Origin: CAWVSB01 sp046710535
GTDB taxonomy: Bacteria > Pseudomonadota > Gammaproteobacteria > Pseudomonadales > CAWVSB01
Reading direction: 5' to 3'
Assembly (NCBI GenBank): GCA_046710535.1
Contig: JBKEHH010000009.1
Coordinates: 59,629-123,628 of the forward strand
Length of the DNA stretch: 64,000 nucleotides
How positions within the stretch are numbered: position 1 is the stretch's first letter; the number at the start of each line of letters is the position of its first letter. The notes under the pieces are model-generated. The model ran no database searches, was not told where the DNA came from, and worked only from the letters and a program-made list of their open reading frames with translations. Below are positions 51,254 through 61,000 of this stretch, piece by piece. The position numbers were made by a program, and so were the translations under genes.

Positions 51254-52893
51254 TAGCCAGTCTTCCCATGTAAAACAGGAGGCGCTGCCAATAATGAGTT
51301 AATCAACATTATAGTTTTTTCTCCCAAAATGCCGTCAGGCTTTAAATTATGCGCGCGCTGTAACTGAGCAACCTGTTCAGCTAAGGCTTGAGAGTATCGC
51401 CCACCAGTAACCAGCTCTTCACTATTTTTATTTAATAACCGCAGTTTCTGATTCAACCAAGCAACCATTGCAGGGGACTTATCACCCGGCTTAACCCATG
51501 TTGAGAAACCATTCGGCCTATTCCATAACAACCACAAACTGCCATCCCAGGCTGCAATAAACTCATCGCTAGCTAACACTTGCTCGCCTGCTAAACCGAA
51601 AACCGTAACAGCAGTATCATCTATCGCAGCTATCATCAGCTGCTCAGCTACGCCTAGCTCAGAAACCAAGGTGACCACCGCCGGCCGATTGTACTGCACA
51701 ATATCGATAAACTCTGCATTTGATACTCGCAAACAGTCGAACTGGCCTGGCAAGTCACTACACAATGTACGAATACTGCCGCCAACCGGTAACCCCCACA
51801 ACTCCTGTAAGCGATGAACGGCGGCTTTAGACTGCACTGAAACTTGTGGCTGAGATTGCAGTATTGATTCACCAACCGGAAGCGCAACACTGCTAGTTAT
51901 AGTGTTTGGCGGGACATACTGGCGATTAATCGCTGGTTCATACTGCTGAGCAACTGCTGCCGGAGTATCCAGCCAAAAATTGACACGAGATAAATCCAAC
52001 CAACTTCCCGCCAACAACATTAATACTAATAGCACGGCAAAACCAACATACTTGAGAGCAGACGATGGCCTATCATCTATCTGTGTCACCGCGATCTGTG
52101 CATTGGCTTCACGCACCAAGCCTGCGCCAACATTATTTCTGCTGTGCGAATAGGCACCGAGCAATGATCTGTCTGCTAACAAATTGATCAAGCGCGGGAT
52201 ACCGCCGCTATAGCGATAAATAAGCCGGCAGGCAGGCGCAGAAAATAATATCGACTCTGACTGCCCAGCGCACCTTAGCCGGTGTTTTATATAGGCCCTC
52301 GTTTGCGCAAAGGTCAAGGCACCTAGATGGCAGCGCGCCAACACTCGCTGATTTAGCTGACGCAAATCCTTGCGCGCCAAGGTATCCAGCAGCTCAGGCT
52401 GCCCAACCAATAAAATATGCAGCAATTTGCTGGTATCAGTTTCCAAATTCGTGAGCAAGCGCAGCACTTCTAGCACCTCAGGCGCTAGATTTTGAGCCTC
52501 TTCGATGACAACCAAGGTTTTGTGGCCGCTACTATGCGCTTGCAGCAACTCAACATTAAGTAGCTCGATATAATAACGCGGAGAGTGATTACCTGGCTGG
52601 CAGTTAACCCCAAGTTCAGTACAAATACTGGCCAGCACATCCTCAGCATCGAGCTTAGTATTTAGTACATAAGCAACGCTAACGCTGTCGTCTAGCTGCT
52701 GTAAAAAAGTCCTACAGATAGTGGTTTTACCCGTACCAACCTCGCCGGTAAGTAAAATAAAACCACCTTCGCGCTGCATACCATAGGCAAGGTGCGCTAA
52801 TGCGTCTTGATATTGATGACTGGGATACAGAAACGATGGATCAGGCGATATAGTGAAGGGTAATCGCGTAAACTGAAAATACTGTTGATACAT
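51253..52893 (-). CDS. gspA: General secretion pathway protein GspA (ExeA-type ATPase)
   Basis: Inner-membrane ATPase with a peptidoglycan-binding tail, 546 residues. The AAA domain (about 1-270) has Walker A GEVGTGKTT (50-58) and Walker B TLVVIEEAQ (127-135). A membrane helix follows at about 285-303. The periplasmic part ends in a peptidoglycan-binding type 1 domain (about 480-535; AQLQRAHNLKPDGILGEKT). In Aeromonas, ExeAB remodels peptidoglycan so the ExeD secretin can insert. It lies 20 bp after gspD. Confidence 0.92.
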   Translation of the reverse strand: MYQQYFQFTRLPFTISPDPSFLYPSHQYQDALAHLAYGMQREGGFILLTGEVGTGKTTICRTFLQQLDDSVSVAYVLNTKLDAEDVLASICTELGVNCQPGNHSPRYYIELLNVELLQAHSSGHKTLVVIEEAQNLAPEVLEVLRLLTNLETDTSKLLHILLVGQPELLDTLARKDLRQLNQRVLARCHLGALTFAQTRAYIKHRLRCAGQSESILFSAPACRLIYRYSGGIPRLINLLADRSLLGAYSHSRNNVGAGLVREANAQIAVTQIDDRPSSALKYVGFAVLLVLMLLAGSWLDLSRVNFWLDTPAAVAQQYEPAINRQYVPPNTITSSVALPVGESILQSQPQVSVQSKAAVHRLQELWGLPVGGSIRTLCSDLPGQFDCLRVSNAEFIDIVQYNRPAVVTLVSELGVAEQLMIAAIDDTAVTVFGLAGEQVLASDEFIAAWDGSLWLLWNRPNGFSTWVKPGDKSPAMVAWLNQKLRLLNKNSEELVTGGRYSQALAEQVAQLQRAHNLKPDGILGEKTIMLINSLLAAPPVLHGKTG

Positions 52894-52913
52894 AAGAAGC
52901 CTTTAAGCGAGCA

Positions 52914-54878
52914 TTACTCTTGCCCATCCTGATCAACATCATCGCTTAGCGCTTCGCTGTCTAGCCGAACAGGCATGCCGATATCATTGGAATCCTCTGG
53001 CAACAACGACATACCTTTATCACTCATGCCATGTCGATCGTTAAAGCTTTTTTGACTATCTCTTAGCATCTTATACTTACGCTGAGAAATATCAGAAGCT
53101 TGCCCGCTATTGCGTAATATCGTCGGCCGAATAAACACCATCAATACTTTGTTCTCACTACTTTTAGAGGTAGATCTGAACAGCACACCTAAGTATGGAA
53201 TATCACCGAGAAATGGCACTTTACTCTCAGTACTGGACTGAGACTCGCCGATCAAACCGCCCAACACTAACAGCTGCCCATTGTTAACCATTACATTAGT
53301 GGAAATGGTTCGCTTAGAAGTAATCAAATCTGACGTGCCAGCCGTTTCAGCGTTAGCTAATACACTAGAAATTTCTTGCTCTATTTCAAGGCGCACAGCG
53401 TCTCCTTCATTGACTTGAGGAGTGACTCTTAGCTTCACCCCGACCTCTTCACGCTCTATCGTTTGAAAGGGGTTTGCCGAATCATTATTTGAGCTAGTAA
53501 AACTGCCGGTGATAAATGGTACTTCTTGGCCAACAGATATACTGGCCTCTTCATTATCGAGCGTGGTAATTGATGGCGTTGATAGAATATTGGTTTGCGC
53601 ATCGCTTTTTAGCGCATTGATAAGGCCTGCAACGCCAGTACCTTTAGCTTCATCAATGCTGGCAGCACCTGCAGTGATCCCACTTGGAAAGGTAAAATCA
53701 GTTAATTTATCAGAGGTTTTGCGATCGGATAAAATAGCGCCTGCTAGCGCCGGTATCGCACTGTCAAAATTGGTTAGGTAAGCGCCAGAGTTGCCAACGG
53801 CCGCCAACTGTATACTTAGATTATTAGCCTGATCTTCCGACAGCTCTGCAATAACCGCCTCGATCAGCACCTGTACTCTTGGCTGATCAAGCTTACGCAC
53901 CACCGACTTAATACTCGACAACACTCCGGCTGGCGCAGCAACAACCAAGGCATTGTTTTCGTTATCTGCCTGTATGCTGTAATTTTCTTGCCCTCCAGCC
54001 CTGCCTGCCTCTCCAGACATTCTTAAAAATGAGCGAGAGGATAATATCTTCTCTAACAATGGCTGCATATTTTCTGCTTGAGCGTAATGTAAATAAATTA
54101 CGTCCAGACCACCGTCATCCTCACTAGGAACATCTAACTGCATTAGCAAAGCCCGAATAGGGGCACGCGAGCGTGACGGCCCACTAAGAATTAGTCGGTT
54201 GTTAAATTCATCTTCCACCACTGTTATCTGCTTACCTGAGGCCATACCCATTTTGCCGATAATATCCAAGGCTTCAGAAGAGGAAGTATTGTTAAGCTTA
54301 ATTATTTCAAAGCTACCTTGATCTGCACTGTCAATAGTCTTCAACATTTGGGTGACGCGTTCGATTTGCGCTTCGGTGTCGGTGACTACTAAACGATTAC
54401 TCGCCGCATGAGCCTGCAATTGGGCACCTTGGCTTAGCAGAGGCTTAAGCACCGGCACTAATTCTGCAGCAATCACATGATTTACCGCCAATACTTTGGT
54501 CATCAACTGATTACTGCCCTCGCCGCCAGGCAACTGAAAAGCCTGGGGGGCAGGTACGATACGGACAACTGAACCATCTTTTACCGCTTGATAACCATGT
54601 ACTTGTAAGGCGGAAAGAAAAACCTCATACAATACATCGCCATCTATTTTTTCTGGCGAAATTATCGTCATTTTACCCTTAACACGAGGATCAATAACAA
54701 AAGTAACACCAGTGATCTCAGCAACACTTTCAATAACTGAGCGAATATCGGCATCACGAAAATTTATTCTTATTGATTCAGCAGCGGCCACCAATGAAAC
54801 CAACATTGACGCGACTGCGATAAAGCCAATTAGACGTCTTCTTATCATTCTTTTCTTCCAGCTATTCTCAACAACCAT
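52914..54878 (-). CDS. gspD: Type II secretion system secretin GspD
   Basis: Outer-membrane secretin pore, 654 residues. The signal peptide (about 11-33, IRRRLIGFIAVASMLVSLVAA) precedes the N0 domain (IRINFRDADIRSVIESVAEI), N1-N3 repeats (GYQAVKDGSVVRIVPA; VVTDTEAQIERVTQMLKTID; DVIYLHYAQAENMQPLLEKI) and the secretin domain (about 330-570) ending VPFLGDIPYLGVLFRSTSKS and VFIRPTILR. The hydrophilic C-terminal tail (about 575-654) may be the pilotin-binding S domain; no pilotin gene is in the window. ATG overlaps the gspC stop (TAATG). Confidence 0.95.
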   Translation of the reverse strand: MVVENSWKKRMIRRRLIGFIAVASMLVSLVAAAESIRINFRDADIRSVIESVAEITGVTFVIDPRVKGKMTIISPEKIDGDVLYEVFLSALQVHGYQAVKDGSVVRIVPAPQAFQLPGGEGSNQLMTKVLAVNHVIAAELVPVLKPLLSQGAQLQAHAASNRLVVTDTEAQIERVTQMLKTIDSADQGSFEIIKLNNTSSSEALDIIGKMGMASGKQITVVEDEFNNRLILSGPSRSRAPIRALLMQLDVPSEDDGGLDVIYLHYAQAENMQPLLEKILSSRSFLRMSGEAGRAGGQENYSIQADNENNALVVAAPAGVLSSIKSVVRKLDQPRVQVLIEAVIAELSEDQANNLSIQLAAVGNSGAYLTNFDSAIPALAGAILSDRKTSDKLTDFTFPSGITAGAASIDEAKGTGVAGLINALKSDAQTNILSTPSITTLDNEEASISVGQEVPFITGSFTSSNNDSANPFQTIEREEVGVKLRVTPQVNEGDAVRLEIEQEISSVLANAETAGTSDLITSKRTISTNVMVNNGQLLVLGGLIGESQSSTESKVPFLGDIPYLGVLFRSTSKSSENKVLMVFIRPTILRNSGQASDISQRKYKMLRDSQKSFNDRHGMSDKGMSLLPEDSNDIGMPVRLDSEALSDDVDQDGQE

Positions 54879-55714
54879 TAAAACAAACTACCGCCAAGTT
54901 GGGGCATTAATTTTTCTGCCAATGCCGCCACATTGACATATATTTCTTGGCGCTGCCCGTCTCGCTCGACTATTATTGGCACCGATGTTTGCGACATCAA
55001 CGCCTGTAGCTTAATCGGGTTATTCATCAGCTCAGACACAGCAACTTTACCAACCTGAACAATAATATCACCTTCGCGCATATCACCCATAGCGAGTAAA
55101 TCAGCATGCGCACGCTGTAATTTAATCCCTGTCGACTTATCAGCCAGGGTTACTGGCGACAATGACACCATATCAGCCAAGCCAGCATCTGCTATCGAAC
55201 TACTGGTGCTAGTAACACCTGTAACCTTGTCTGTGATAATACCTTGCTCAAATACTGCCTTTAGTTTCAACTCTCGCAGCCTACCATTTTCATCCAACAC
55301 AACGCGCGTATCTTCTATTGCATCGACCGTAACACCGCGCTGTAATTTATCACCAACTCTGTACACGCCTCTTTTCTTTTTTGGCGTCGATATAGATGCT
55401 ACCGCTTTGGTGCCAACAATTATCACACCTAATAGCTCCGCATTAATTCTCGACGGCTGAATGTTTTCCACTTTTTGTACTTTAACTGCTGCAAACCAAT
55501 TCCAAGTCGGCTTTGCCGCAGTAGCCATAACAACTTTTATTGGCTGGTCATTAAATATAGGCGGAGAGACAATCATCCACATCAATTTAACTGTCAACCA
55601 ACAGCACAGCACCGCTACTACAATCCAATAAACCTTTTTTGATTTAGACGAGCGCACCAAATTAGCAATTTTCTGACCATTATCGGCAAAATTAATGTCA
55701 TTAAACTTTAACAC
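54878..55714 (-). CDS. gspC: Type II secretion system protein GspC
   Basis: Inner-membrane protein linking the assembly platform to the secretin. The 278 residues have a short cytoplasmic start, one membrane helix (about 29-51, VYWIVVAVLCCWLTVKLMWM), an HR domain (about 95-160; LLGVIIVGTKAVASISTPKK, then YRVGDKLQRGVTVDAI) and a C-terminal PDZ domain (about 190-275; LADKSTGIKLQRAHADLLAM, GDIIVQVGKVAV). Start is GTG at 55714, overlapping the gspN stop by 7 bp. In most T2SS operons gspC is first; here it follows gspN. Confidence 0.92.
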   Translation of the reverse strand: MLKFNDINFADNGQKIANLVRSSKSKKVYWIVVAVLCCWLTVKLMWMIVSPPIFNDQPIKVVMATAAKPTWNWFAAVKVQKVENIQPSRINAELLGVIIVGTKAVASISTPKKKRGVYRVGDKLQRGVTVDAIEDTRVVLDENGRLRELKLKAVFEQGIITDKVTGVTSTSSSIADAGLADMVSLSPVTLADKSTGIKLQRAHADLLAMGDMREGDIIVQVGKVAVSELMNNPIKLQALMSQTSVPIIVERDGQRQEIYVNVAALAEKLMPQLGGSLF

Positions 55715-56427
55715 GGCATTACACCTTGCTGAGTAAATATCCAGACGCCAGCTTGATCTAAGCGAGCATTAAGTAACAGCGACATTGCGTTATATAGCGA
55801 CGACGGCGGCATCAATTTTGCATCGACATTATATTCATTAGCTTGCAGCGTAATAGTCGCATCGACACTATCACCTTTAGCAATAATGGTTTTAGTGGCA
55901 CCGTTAATATTAACGTCAATCTGTGTTACCCCGACAGGACTGCCAAAAAACCATGTTTGATTTAAGTTAAGCGCAAGCTCACCTTTATTGATATAGCCAT
56001 ACTCACAGCCAAGTAAATCAACCACTAATTCTTCTATCACGGCGTCGCCTTCTATGTCGAACACCACCGGAGCCAAACTTGGAATTTGATAAGCCTTCGC
56101 AACTGATAGTGTTGTTTTTTTAATCACCACACGACTACCCCAATAAGCAACAGAACCGCTGACATCCAAACCTGCCTGTTTTATTGCTACACACCAATTA
56201 GTCAACCCAAAACCCGGACACCATTGCCAGTTTAACTTAGCAACTTGCGGCTTCTGGCCTAATGTAAACTCAACCACTCCTGAACCATTAAATATTCCAC
56301 CGCGGGTGCTCACGACCAACACACTGCTAGGTAGCTGAACTAAAGACAACCATACCTGAACAGGACTTAGTAGTAGCGCCATTAACACTGTTACCGCAAC
56401 AACCGCAACCCATTTCAGTATAGCCAC
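55708..56427 (-). CDS. gspN: Type II secretion system protein GspN
   Basis: Accessory inner-membrane protein of 239 residues. A single N-terminal membrane helix (about 5-27) is followed by a periplasmic beta-rich domain with the family blocks PSSVLVVSTRGGIFNGSG, LNWQWCPGFGLTNWCVAI and LLLNARLDQAGVWIF. GspN is non-essential in several systems; role unclear. It overlaps both gspM (by one base) and gspC. Confidence 0.85.
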   Translation of the reverse strand: MAILKWVAVVAVTVLMALLLSPVQVWLSLVQLPSSVLVVSTRGGIFNGSGVVEFTLGQKPQVAKLNWQWCPGFGLTNWCVAIKQAGLDVSGSVAYWGSRVVIKKTTLSVAKAYQIPSLAPVVFDIEGDAVIEELVVDLLGCEYGYINKGELALNLNQTWFFGSPVGVTQIDVNINGATKTIIAKGDSVDATITLQANEYNVDAKLMPPSSLYNAMSLLLNARLDQAGVWIFTQQGVMPC

Positions 56428-56918
56428 TAATTACTTACCGCGGTTTTATCAACAACTAACCGGCCTGCGACCTTATCACCAGCTTCAGCTGTTCGTGCAA
56501 CACTCAAACTATTAACTTTATAACCATTGCAAGCTAGATTATTTATATAACGTAAGACTGCAGCACCTTTTGCCGAGATAATAGTAATTGTTGTTTGCGC
56601 ACCAGAATCAACCGCTGAAATAATCAAACCATCGCTTTTTGCTTGCTGCTCAAGATATCCATTATTGCTGGCATCGTTACTTAACCTACCGCAGTAGCCA
56701 CTTTTTGCCAGCGGAGATTGCGCCCTCAACCAATAATAATCGTCACTGGCCGACTCCAAATTTTGAAGAGCACTAGAGTGATAGCTGCTGATTGGCCGAT
56801 ATACAAACAAATAACAAATTAATATCAACACTATTGGCCCAGCCAATAGCAGCACGCGCTTATCCTTCTCAGGTAAGTTATCAAACATGCTATATAGCTG
56901 GCTCATAAAACTCTTCAT
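56427..56918 (-). CDS. gspM: Type II secretion system protein GspM
   Basis: Assembly-platform protein of 163 residues. A short cytoplasmic N-terminus (MSQLYSMFDNLPEKDKRVLL) leads to a membrane helix (about 22-40) and a coiled-coil plus ferredoxin-like periplasmic domain with YYWLRAQSPLAKSG and INNLACNGYKVNSLSVAR. It partners GspL. It overlaps gspL by 4 bp. Confidence 0.87.
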   Translation of the reverse strand: MKSFMSQLYSMFDNLPEKDKRVLLLAGPIVLILICYLFVYRPISSYHSSALQNLESASDDYYWLRAQSPLAKSGYCGRLSNDASNNGYLEQQAKSDGLIISAVDSGAQTTITIISAKGAAVLRYINNLACNGYKVNSLSVARTAEAGDKVAGRLVVDKTAVSN

Positions 56919-57946
56919 CCAGCATCTCTCATAATACTAACAACAGTGTTTTCACCGACTTTATTACTGCTAACATTTAAGCTGGTAATTTTAGTTAACT
57001 TAGCCTCAAACTCAGCCTCAACGGCATTAAAAGTAAGTGCTAACTTCCCCCCTTCTAGATTCATAGCCACTAGGTTACAGCGCTGGCATTTTGACACTAC
57101 TCGATCCACCGCCTGCAGTAAGCCACTAGCGCCAACAGATTGTTGCTGGCCCTTATGCTCGGTATAGCGCTGAAGATATTCAGCCTCTTGGCGCAAACTA
57201 TCACCATTAGCGTCCAAAGCGGAGCCAAACAAACGTTTAAAATCACGCTCGCTTGACTGCCTATATGAATCGGCTGTTTGGTTAAACTGATAAGCCTCAA
57301 CCAACATATTGGTAATAAACAGCAGCAACACCACCGCAATACCAACCGTCATTGGCAACCATGCTTTTGACTCACTACTGCTGTTATTTTTCTTAGCTTT
57401 ATAAGCGCCTTGCAATAGATTAATACTGTTAGCGAGCACTATAGCTTTAGAGCTCATGGCGCTACTATCAAAAACCTCTATTGCAATCTCTGATTGGGCC
57501 GCCACAACAGACTCAACCCAGCCAGTGCTACCGGCAAAACCTTCGTACTCGCCGCTGCGAACTCGAGCATAACCCGCATCATAACTAACTACCCACTTAT
57601 CCTCAACGTAAGGCAGCTCAAAAACATCAGCAATACAATTTTCAACCTGTCCTGCCTCAATGCTCTCTACCCAACATTGCATTTGTTCTTTGGCAACAAC
57701 CGCCACTGGCACCAAGCCATTAGCGTCGCGCTCTCCGAATGCGATATGAACGTCTTCAGCAGCTGTTAGTAGTTTATCTTCTAACAGCCATGGAGTTAAC
57801 TGAGCCCATTTACCACGGGCAACTTTTGGCATTTCTACGCGAAAGAACGATATTTCAGTAGAGGGCACGATAACGATCTGGCAGACGGCCTTTTGTTCAT
57901 CGTTTAATGATGCAAAGTCAGCTATATAAGATTGATTTTCTGCCAT
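56915..57946 (-). CDS. gspL: Type II secretion system protein GspL
   Basis: Platform protein that recruits the GspE ATPase. The 343 residues comprise a cytoplasmic actin-like region (about 1-190; EISFFRVEMPKVARGKWAQ and PWLLEDKLL), one membrane helix (about 198-216, TVGIAVVLLLFITNMLVEAY) and a periplasmic domain (about 260-343). The protein is shorter than the usual 380-400 residues, mainly in the N-terminal part. It overlaps gspM by 4 bp and gspK by one base. Confidence 0.9.
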   Translation of the reverse strand: MAENQSYIADFASLNDEQKAVCQIVIVPSTEISFFRVEMPKVARGKWAQLTPWLLEDKLLTAAEDVHIAFGERDANGLVPVAVVAKEQMQCWVESIEAGQVENCIADVFELPYVEDKWVVSYDAGYARVRSGEYEGFAGSTGWVESVVAAQSEIAIEVFDSSAMSSKAIVLANSINLLQGAYKAKKNNSSSESKAWLPMTVGIAVVLLLFITNMLVEAYQFNQTADSYRQSSERDFKRLFGSALDANGDSLRQEAEYLQRYTEHKGQQQSVGASGLLQAVDRVVSKCQRCNLVAMNLEGGKLALTFNAVEAEFEAKLTKITSLNVSSNKVGENTVVSIMRDAG

Positions 57947-58977
57947 TAATTTATCTCTACCGCATCACTTGGCTCAATAGTCGGAGCCAGCTGAGGAACA
58001 AACTGCATTCTACGAAATAATACCGCCGCTTGGCCATCATCATTGCGCTCTATATAACTATCTAACTGTATACGAACATCACCGAGCAGCACATCAGCCT
58101 GCATCACATAGTAGCGACTCTTTATCGCCACCAAGCCCGCGAACAAAATTTTAGCACTCACAGTTGAATTAATTAACCCATCTACTGTAGCGTAAAATTC
58201 AGGTTCACCGCCAAATGGACGCTGATCTATTATCTCATCGGCCGCCGTTTCATCAATATCTTGATGCAAGGCCATCAACAATCGCTTATCAGCGGTGTTT
58301 ATATTCAAAAATGTCTTTGCGGGCAACGCGGAAATTGAATCTGCCAACCTCATAACATCATTTATTTGATAACCGCTCAGCAAAGCCAACTCTTCAGGCT
58401 CCACCATCATGGCATTGGCCGCCACATAAGCCTTATCTAAACGATAGTATTCATCGTCCTCAGCACCTTCGATAGAGATAAGCTCACTATTTGAGTCAAT
58501 CCAATCTACGATTACAGCCGCCCTCGCCAAATCTGCATCAAGCTCAAGCGACTCCAATAATCGTATATAAATCGCAATTAAATTAGTGCCATTAATATCC
58601 TGGCTATCTTCTTGCCAAGTCTTTGAAGACGTATAATCAGCAAAATTGTTTAGATTAAAGCGCCCCTGCAGATCTATTATCTTGCCGGTAACGGTACCGC
58701 CTTCTATCGGTAATACAGGAATTTTCCGCGCCCAGTCCTCATCTAAGTGATCAACTTTATTATCATCTTCGACAAATACATTAAGCGCCCAACTCTCGGT
58801 ACTTAATGCCAGCAGCATTGCTTGCTCGCCACTGATCACTCTTATAGCTCTGACAATATCCAATTGATGACGATAAAATATCCCCGACAACAAAATAGTC
58901 ATCAAGGTAACCATCACCATAATAGAAATTAGCGCCAGACCACTCTGTTTGCGTTTAAGATTTGGGCCGGCATTCAT
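57946..58977 (-). CDS. gspK: Type II secretion system minor pseudopilin GspK
   Basis: Tip-capping minor pseudopilin of 343 residues. The prepilin leader ends KRKQSG, cleaved before LALISIMVMVTLMTILLSG. Position 5 lacks Glu, the hallmark of GspK. The body has the SAM-like helical region with GRFNLNN and INTADKRLLMALHQDI. Acidic Ca-binding region DSNSELISIEGAEDDEYY (about 160) resembles that of GspK structures. It overlaps gspJ by 4 bp. Confidence 0.93.
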   Translation of the reverse strand: MNAGPNLKRKQSGLALISIMVMVTLMTILLSGIFYRHQLDIVRAIRVISGEQAMLLALSTESWALNVFVEDDNKVDHLDEDWARKIPVLPIEGGTVTGKIIDLQGRFNLNNFADYTSSKTWQEDSQDINGTNLIAIYIRLLESLELDADLARAAVIVDWIDSNSELISIEGAEDDEYYRLDKAYVAANAMMVEPEELALLSGYQINDVMRLADSISALPAKTFLNINTADKRLLMALHQDIDETAADEIIDQRPFGGEPEFYATVDGLINSTVSAKILFAGLVAIKSRYYVMQADVLLGDVRIQLDSYIERNDDGQAAVLFRRMQFVPQLAPTIEPSDAVEIN

Positions 58978-59621
58978 ATAGCACCCGCTTCTTCACTGTC
59001 AGTGGCACCCTGTCTGGCGATGGAGGATTCCACTCCTGGAATTAATCGCTCTAATTTACTGCCGTCCTCAAACTCAATAGTCAGTCGAATCATTTTCGGC
59101 AATTTGTGTAGCGATGCATCTTCATTCACTGGCGGCCAGACATTAACAAAACTATTACTTTCATCTAGCTGCTCAACCACAAAGTCTTCCACACCAATAA
59201 GTAATACTTGTGATTGCGGCTGTAAATCTGAGGTACTGTCTAATTGCGGCCAGACCCAGCGCAATAGCTCTTTATCATTATTAAGAGAATAAGCAATACG
59301 CTGCATGCCGGCCGGAATAGACGCCAGCATTGGTAGGCCCCCACGGGTAAAACGCACGGCATATTCTTCACTGACTTCATATGCACGCTGATAATCATTG
59401 CGCTCATCCCGCACCACCCTTGGCCTTATATGTAAAAAATCTTGCAGCAATATAGCCATTGCCCGATGCTTTGCCGAATCCTGCGTCAACATATTTGCAC
59501 TTCTTTCATCTAGCGCTAGCACTGCATCCAAAGCGCGATAGGCCAACACAGACAATATAGAGAACACCGCCAGCGCCACCAACATTTCGATCAGGGTAAA
59601 ACCCCATACGCGGCGTTTCAT
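58974..59621 (-). CDS. gspJ: Type II secretion system minor pseudopilin GspJ
   Basis: Minor pseudopilin of 215 residues. The leader MKRRVWG is cleaved before FTLIEMLVALAVFSILSVLA with Glu5, then the GspJ pattern YRALDAVLALDERSANM and RAMAILLQDFLHIRPRVVRD. It forms the GspH-I-J-K tip complex. It overlaps both gspI and gspK by 4 bp. Confidence 0.93.
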   Translation of the reverse strand: MKRRVWGFTLIEMLVALAVFSILSVLAYRALDAVLALDERSANMLTQDSAKHRAMAILLQDFLHIRPRVVRDERNDYQRAYEVSEEYAVRFTRGGLPMLASIPAGMQRIAYSLNNDKELLRWVWPQLDSTSDLQPQSQVLLIGVEDFVVEQLDESNSFVNVWPPVNEDASLHKLPKMIRLTIEFEDGSKLERLIPGVESSIARQGATDSEEAGAI

Positions 59622-60043
59622 TCTTTATCATCCATTAAAAACAAAGCAAGCTGCGCAGACGGCGGGGCATCGGGAGATAAGGCTGATTTAGATACCTCAG
59701 TAATTTCCTCAGGGGAGAATACTTTTACTTCATAACGATGGAAGTTTTCGACTAAGGTTTTTTCTTTGGTTAAAAACCAGTGCCACTGTTGGCCAGCAAC
59801 ATCTACTTTACCTTTGGTCTGAGCGCGATAGTTGGTTGCATCCACCCAGCCTTTACTCACCTGATATTCTTCGGCAAGCTTATTCCATGCTATCCAATGC
59901 CCAGCAAAGCGAGTGGTTAAAATAACCCGTTGGTCAGCAAAATTACTAACAGCAGTGAACGCGCCGGTCGCCACTAACGACACGATTAATAATGCCACCA
60001 GCACTTCAATTAAAGTAAAACCTTTAAACCATGGACTAATCAT
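59618..60043 (-). CDS. gspI: Type II secretion system minor pseudopilin GspI
   Basis: Minor pseudopilin of 141 residues from the ATG at 60043. The leader MISPWFKG is cleaved before FTLIEVLVALLIVSLVATGA with Glu5. Family features include AVSNFADQRVILTTRFAGHW and a following AWNKLAEEYQ. The longer frame from 60076 would overlap gspH by 41 bp and is not needed; the chosen start overlaps by 8 bp. Confidence 0.9.
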   Translation of the reverse strand: MISPWFKGFTLIEVLVALLIVSLVATGAFTAVSNFADQRVILTTRFAGHWIAWNKLAEEYQVSKGWVDATNYRAQTKGKVDVAGQQWHWFLTKEKTLVENFHRYEVKVFSPEEITEVSKSALSPDAPPSAQLALFLMDDKE

Positions 60044-60542
60044 TAGCTGTACGCGACTCAAGCACACCATCATCATTCCAATAGACTCTAATCGGACTTT
60101 GTTGCTCTGCCGTTACAATGAAACTTCCATTAGGCTCTATCATGCCGCCAGGCATGAGCACCAGTTCCGGCACCACAGGGGCATCCTCTTTATCATTTTC
60201 AATAACGACGCTTATAGAGTTGGTCTCTTGTTCAGTTTGGAAATCAATTGTGGTTGGCGCAGCAACCAAAAATGTTTCCATAGCTAAGGCTTGACTCCAC
60301 TGGCCTCTGCTTAGGCCATAAACCTGCAAAGTTTCCGGGGTTAGGTCAATACCGTAAACCACACCATCAAAGATAGCTGAATCTGCTACATACTTTAGCC
60401 AGATAACTAGCTCATCAGCCTGCTGTTCAACTCGGCGAGACTCAATTCGTTCAAACCCTAAGATGACGATGGAAAGAAACACCGACATAATCACTAACAC
60501 CACCATGATTTCAATTAATGTAAAACCACGACTACGCGTCAT
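60036..60542 (-). CDS. gspH: Type II secretion system minor pseudopilin GspH
   Basis: Minor pseudopilin of 168 residues. The leader MTRSRG is cleaved before FTLIEIMVVLVIMSVFLSIV with Glu5, then ERIESRRVEQQADELVIWLK and VYGIDLTPETLQVYGL. The C-terminal SPIRVYWNDDGVLE matches GspH. It overlaps gspG by one base. Confidence 0.92.
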   Translation of the reverse strand: MTRSRGFTLIEIMVVLVIMSVFLSIVILGFERIESRRVEQQADELVIWLKYVADSAIFDGVVYGIDLTPETLQVYGLSRGQWSQALAMETFLVAAPTTIDFQTEQETNSISVVIENDKEDAPVVPELVLMPGGMIEPNGSFIVTAEQQSPIRVYWNDDGVLESRTAND

Positions 60543-60988
60543 TATTTAATATTCCAACTACCTATATCGCTGGCACCATCCTCGCCGCCTTCAGCGCCAT
60601 CATCGCCATAGCTATAGACTTCAATTTTCATACCATGCTTCCCGGGGTTGCTATAGCGATATTCATTGCCCCACGGATCTTCTGGCATAGAGTCTAGATA
60701 GGGTCCCTTCCATGTTTTCAATCCACTTGGACTTTTAACCAAAGACTTAAGTCCTTGCCCTTGCTGTGGATAGCCATAGTTATCTAAACGATATAATTTC
60801 AGCGCACTCTCTATACCTTTAACATCCTGAGCAACCCTAATTGCACGCGCCTGATCAGGCCTATCCATTACCGATGGCGCAACAATAGCGGCTAGCAACC
60901 CTAATATGACGATCACCACCATGATTTCAATTAAGGTAAACCCTTTTTGCCCAACACCAAAACTACGCGGCTGATAACTAACAAACAT
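60542..60988 (-). CDS. gspG: Type II secretion system major pseudopilin GspG
   Basis: Major pseudopilin of 148 residues that polymerises into the periplasmic pseudopilus. The leader ends GQKG, before FTLIEIMVVIVILGLLAAIV with Glu5. The family signature PEDPWGNEYRYSNPGKHG and the Ca-binding SYGDDGAEGGEDGASDIGSW end the protein. ATG at 60988 is chosen over GTG at 60994, since GAGGT lies 8 bases upstream of the ATG. Confidence 0.95.
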   Translation of the reverse strand: MFVSYQPRSFGVGQKGFTLIEIMVVIVILGLLAAIVAPSVMDRPDQARAIRVAQDVKGIESALKLYRLDNYGYPQQGQGLKSLVKSPSGLKTWKGPYLDSMPEDPWGNEYRYSNPGKHGMKIEVYSYGDDGAEGGEDGASDIGSWNIK

Positions 60989-61000
60989 TCCCACTCACCT

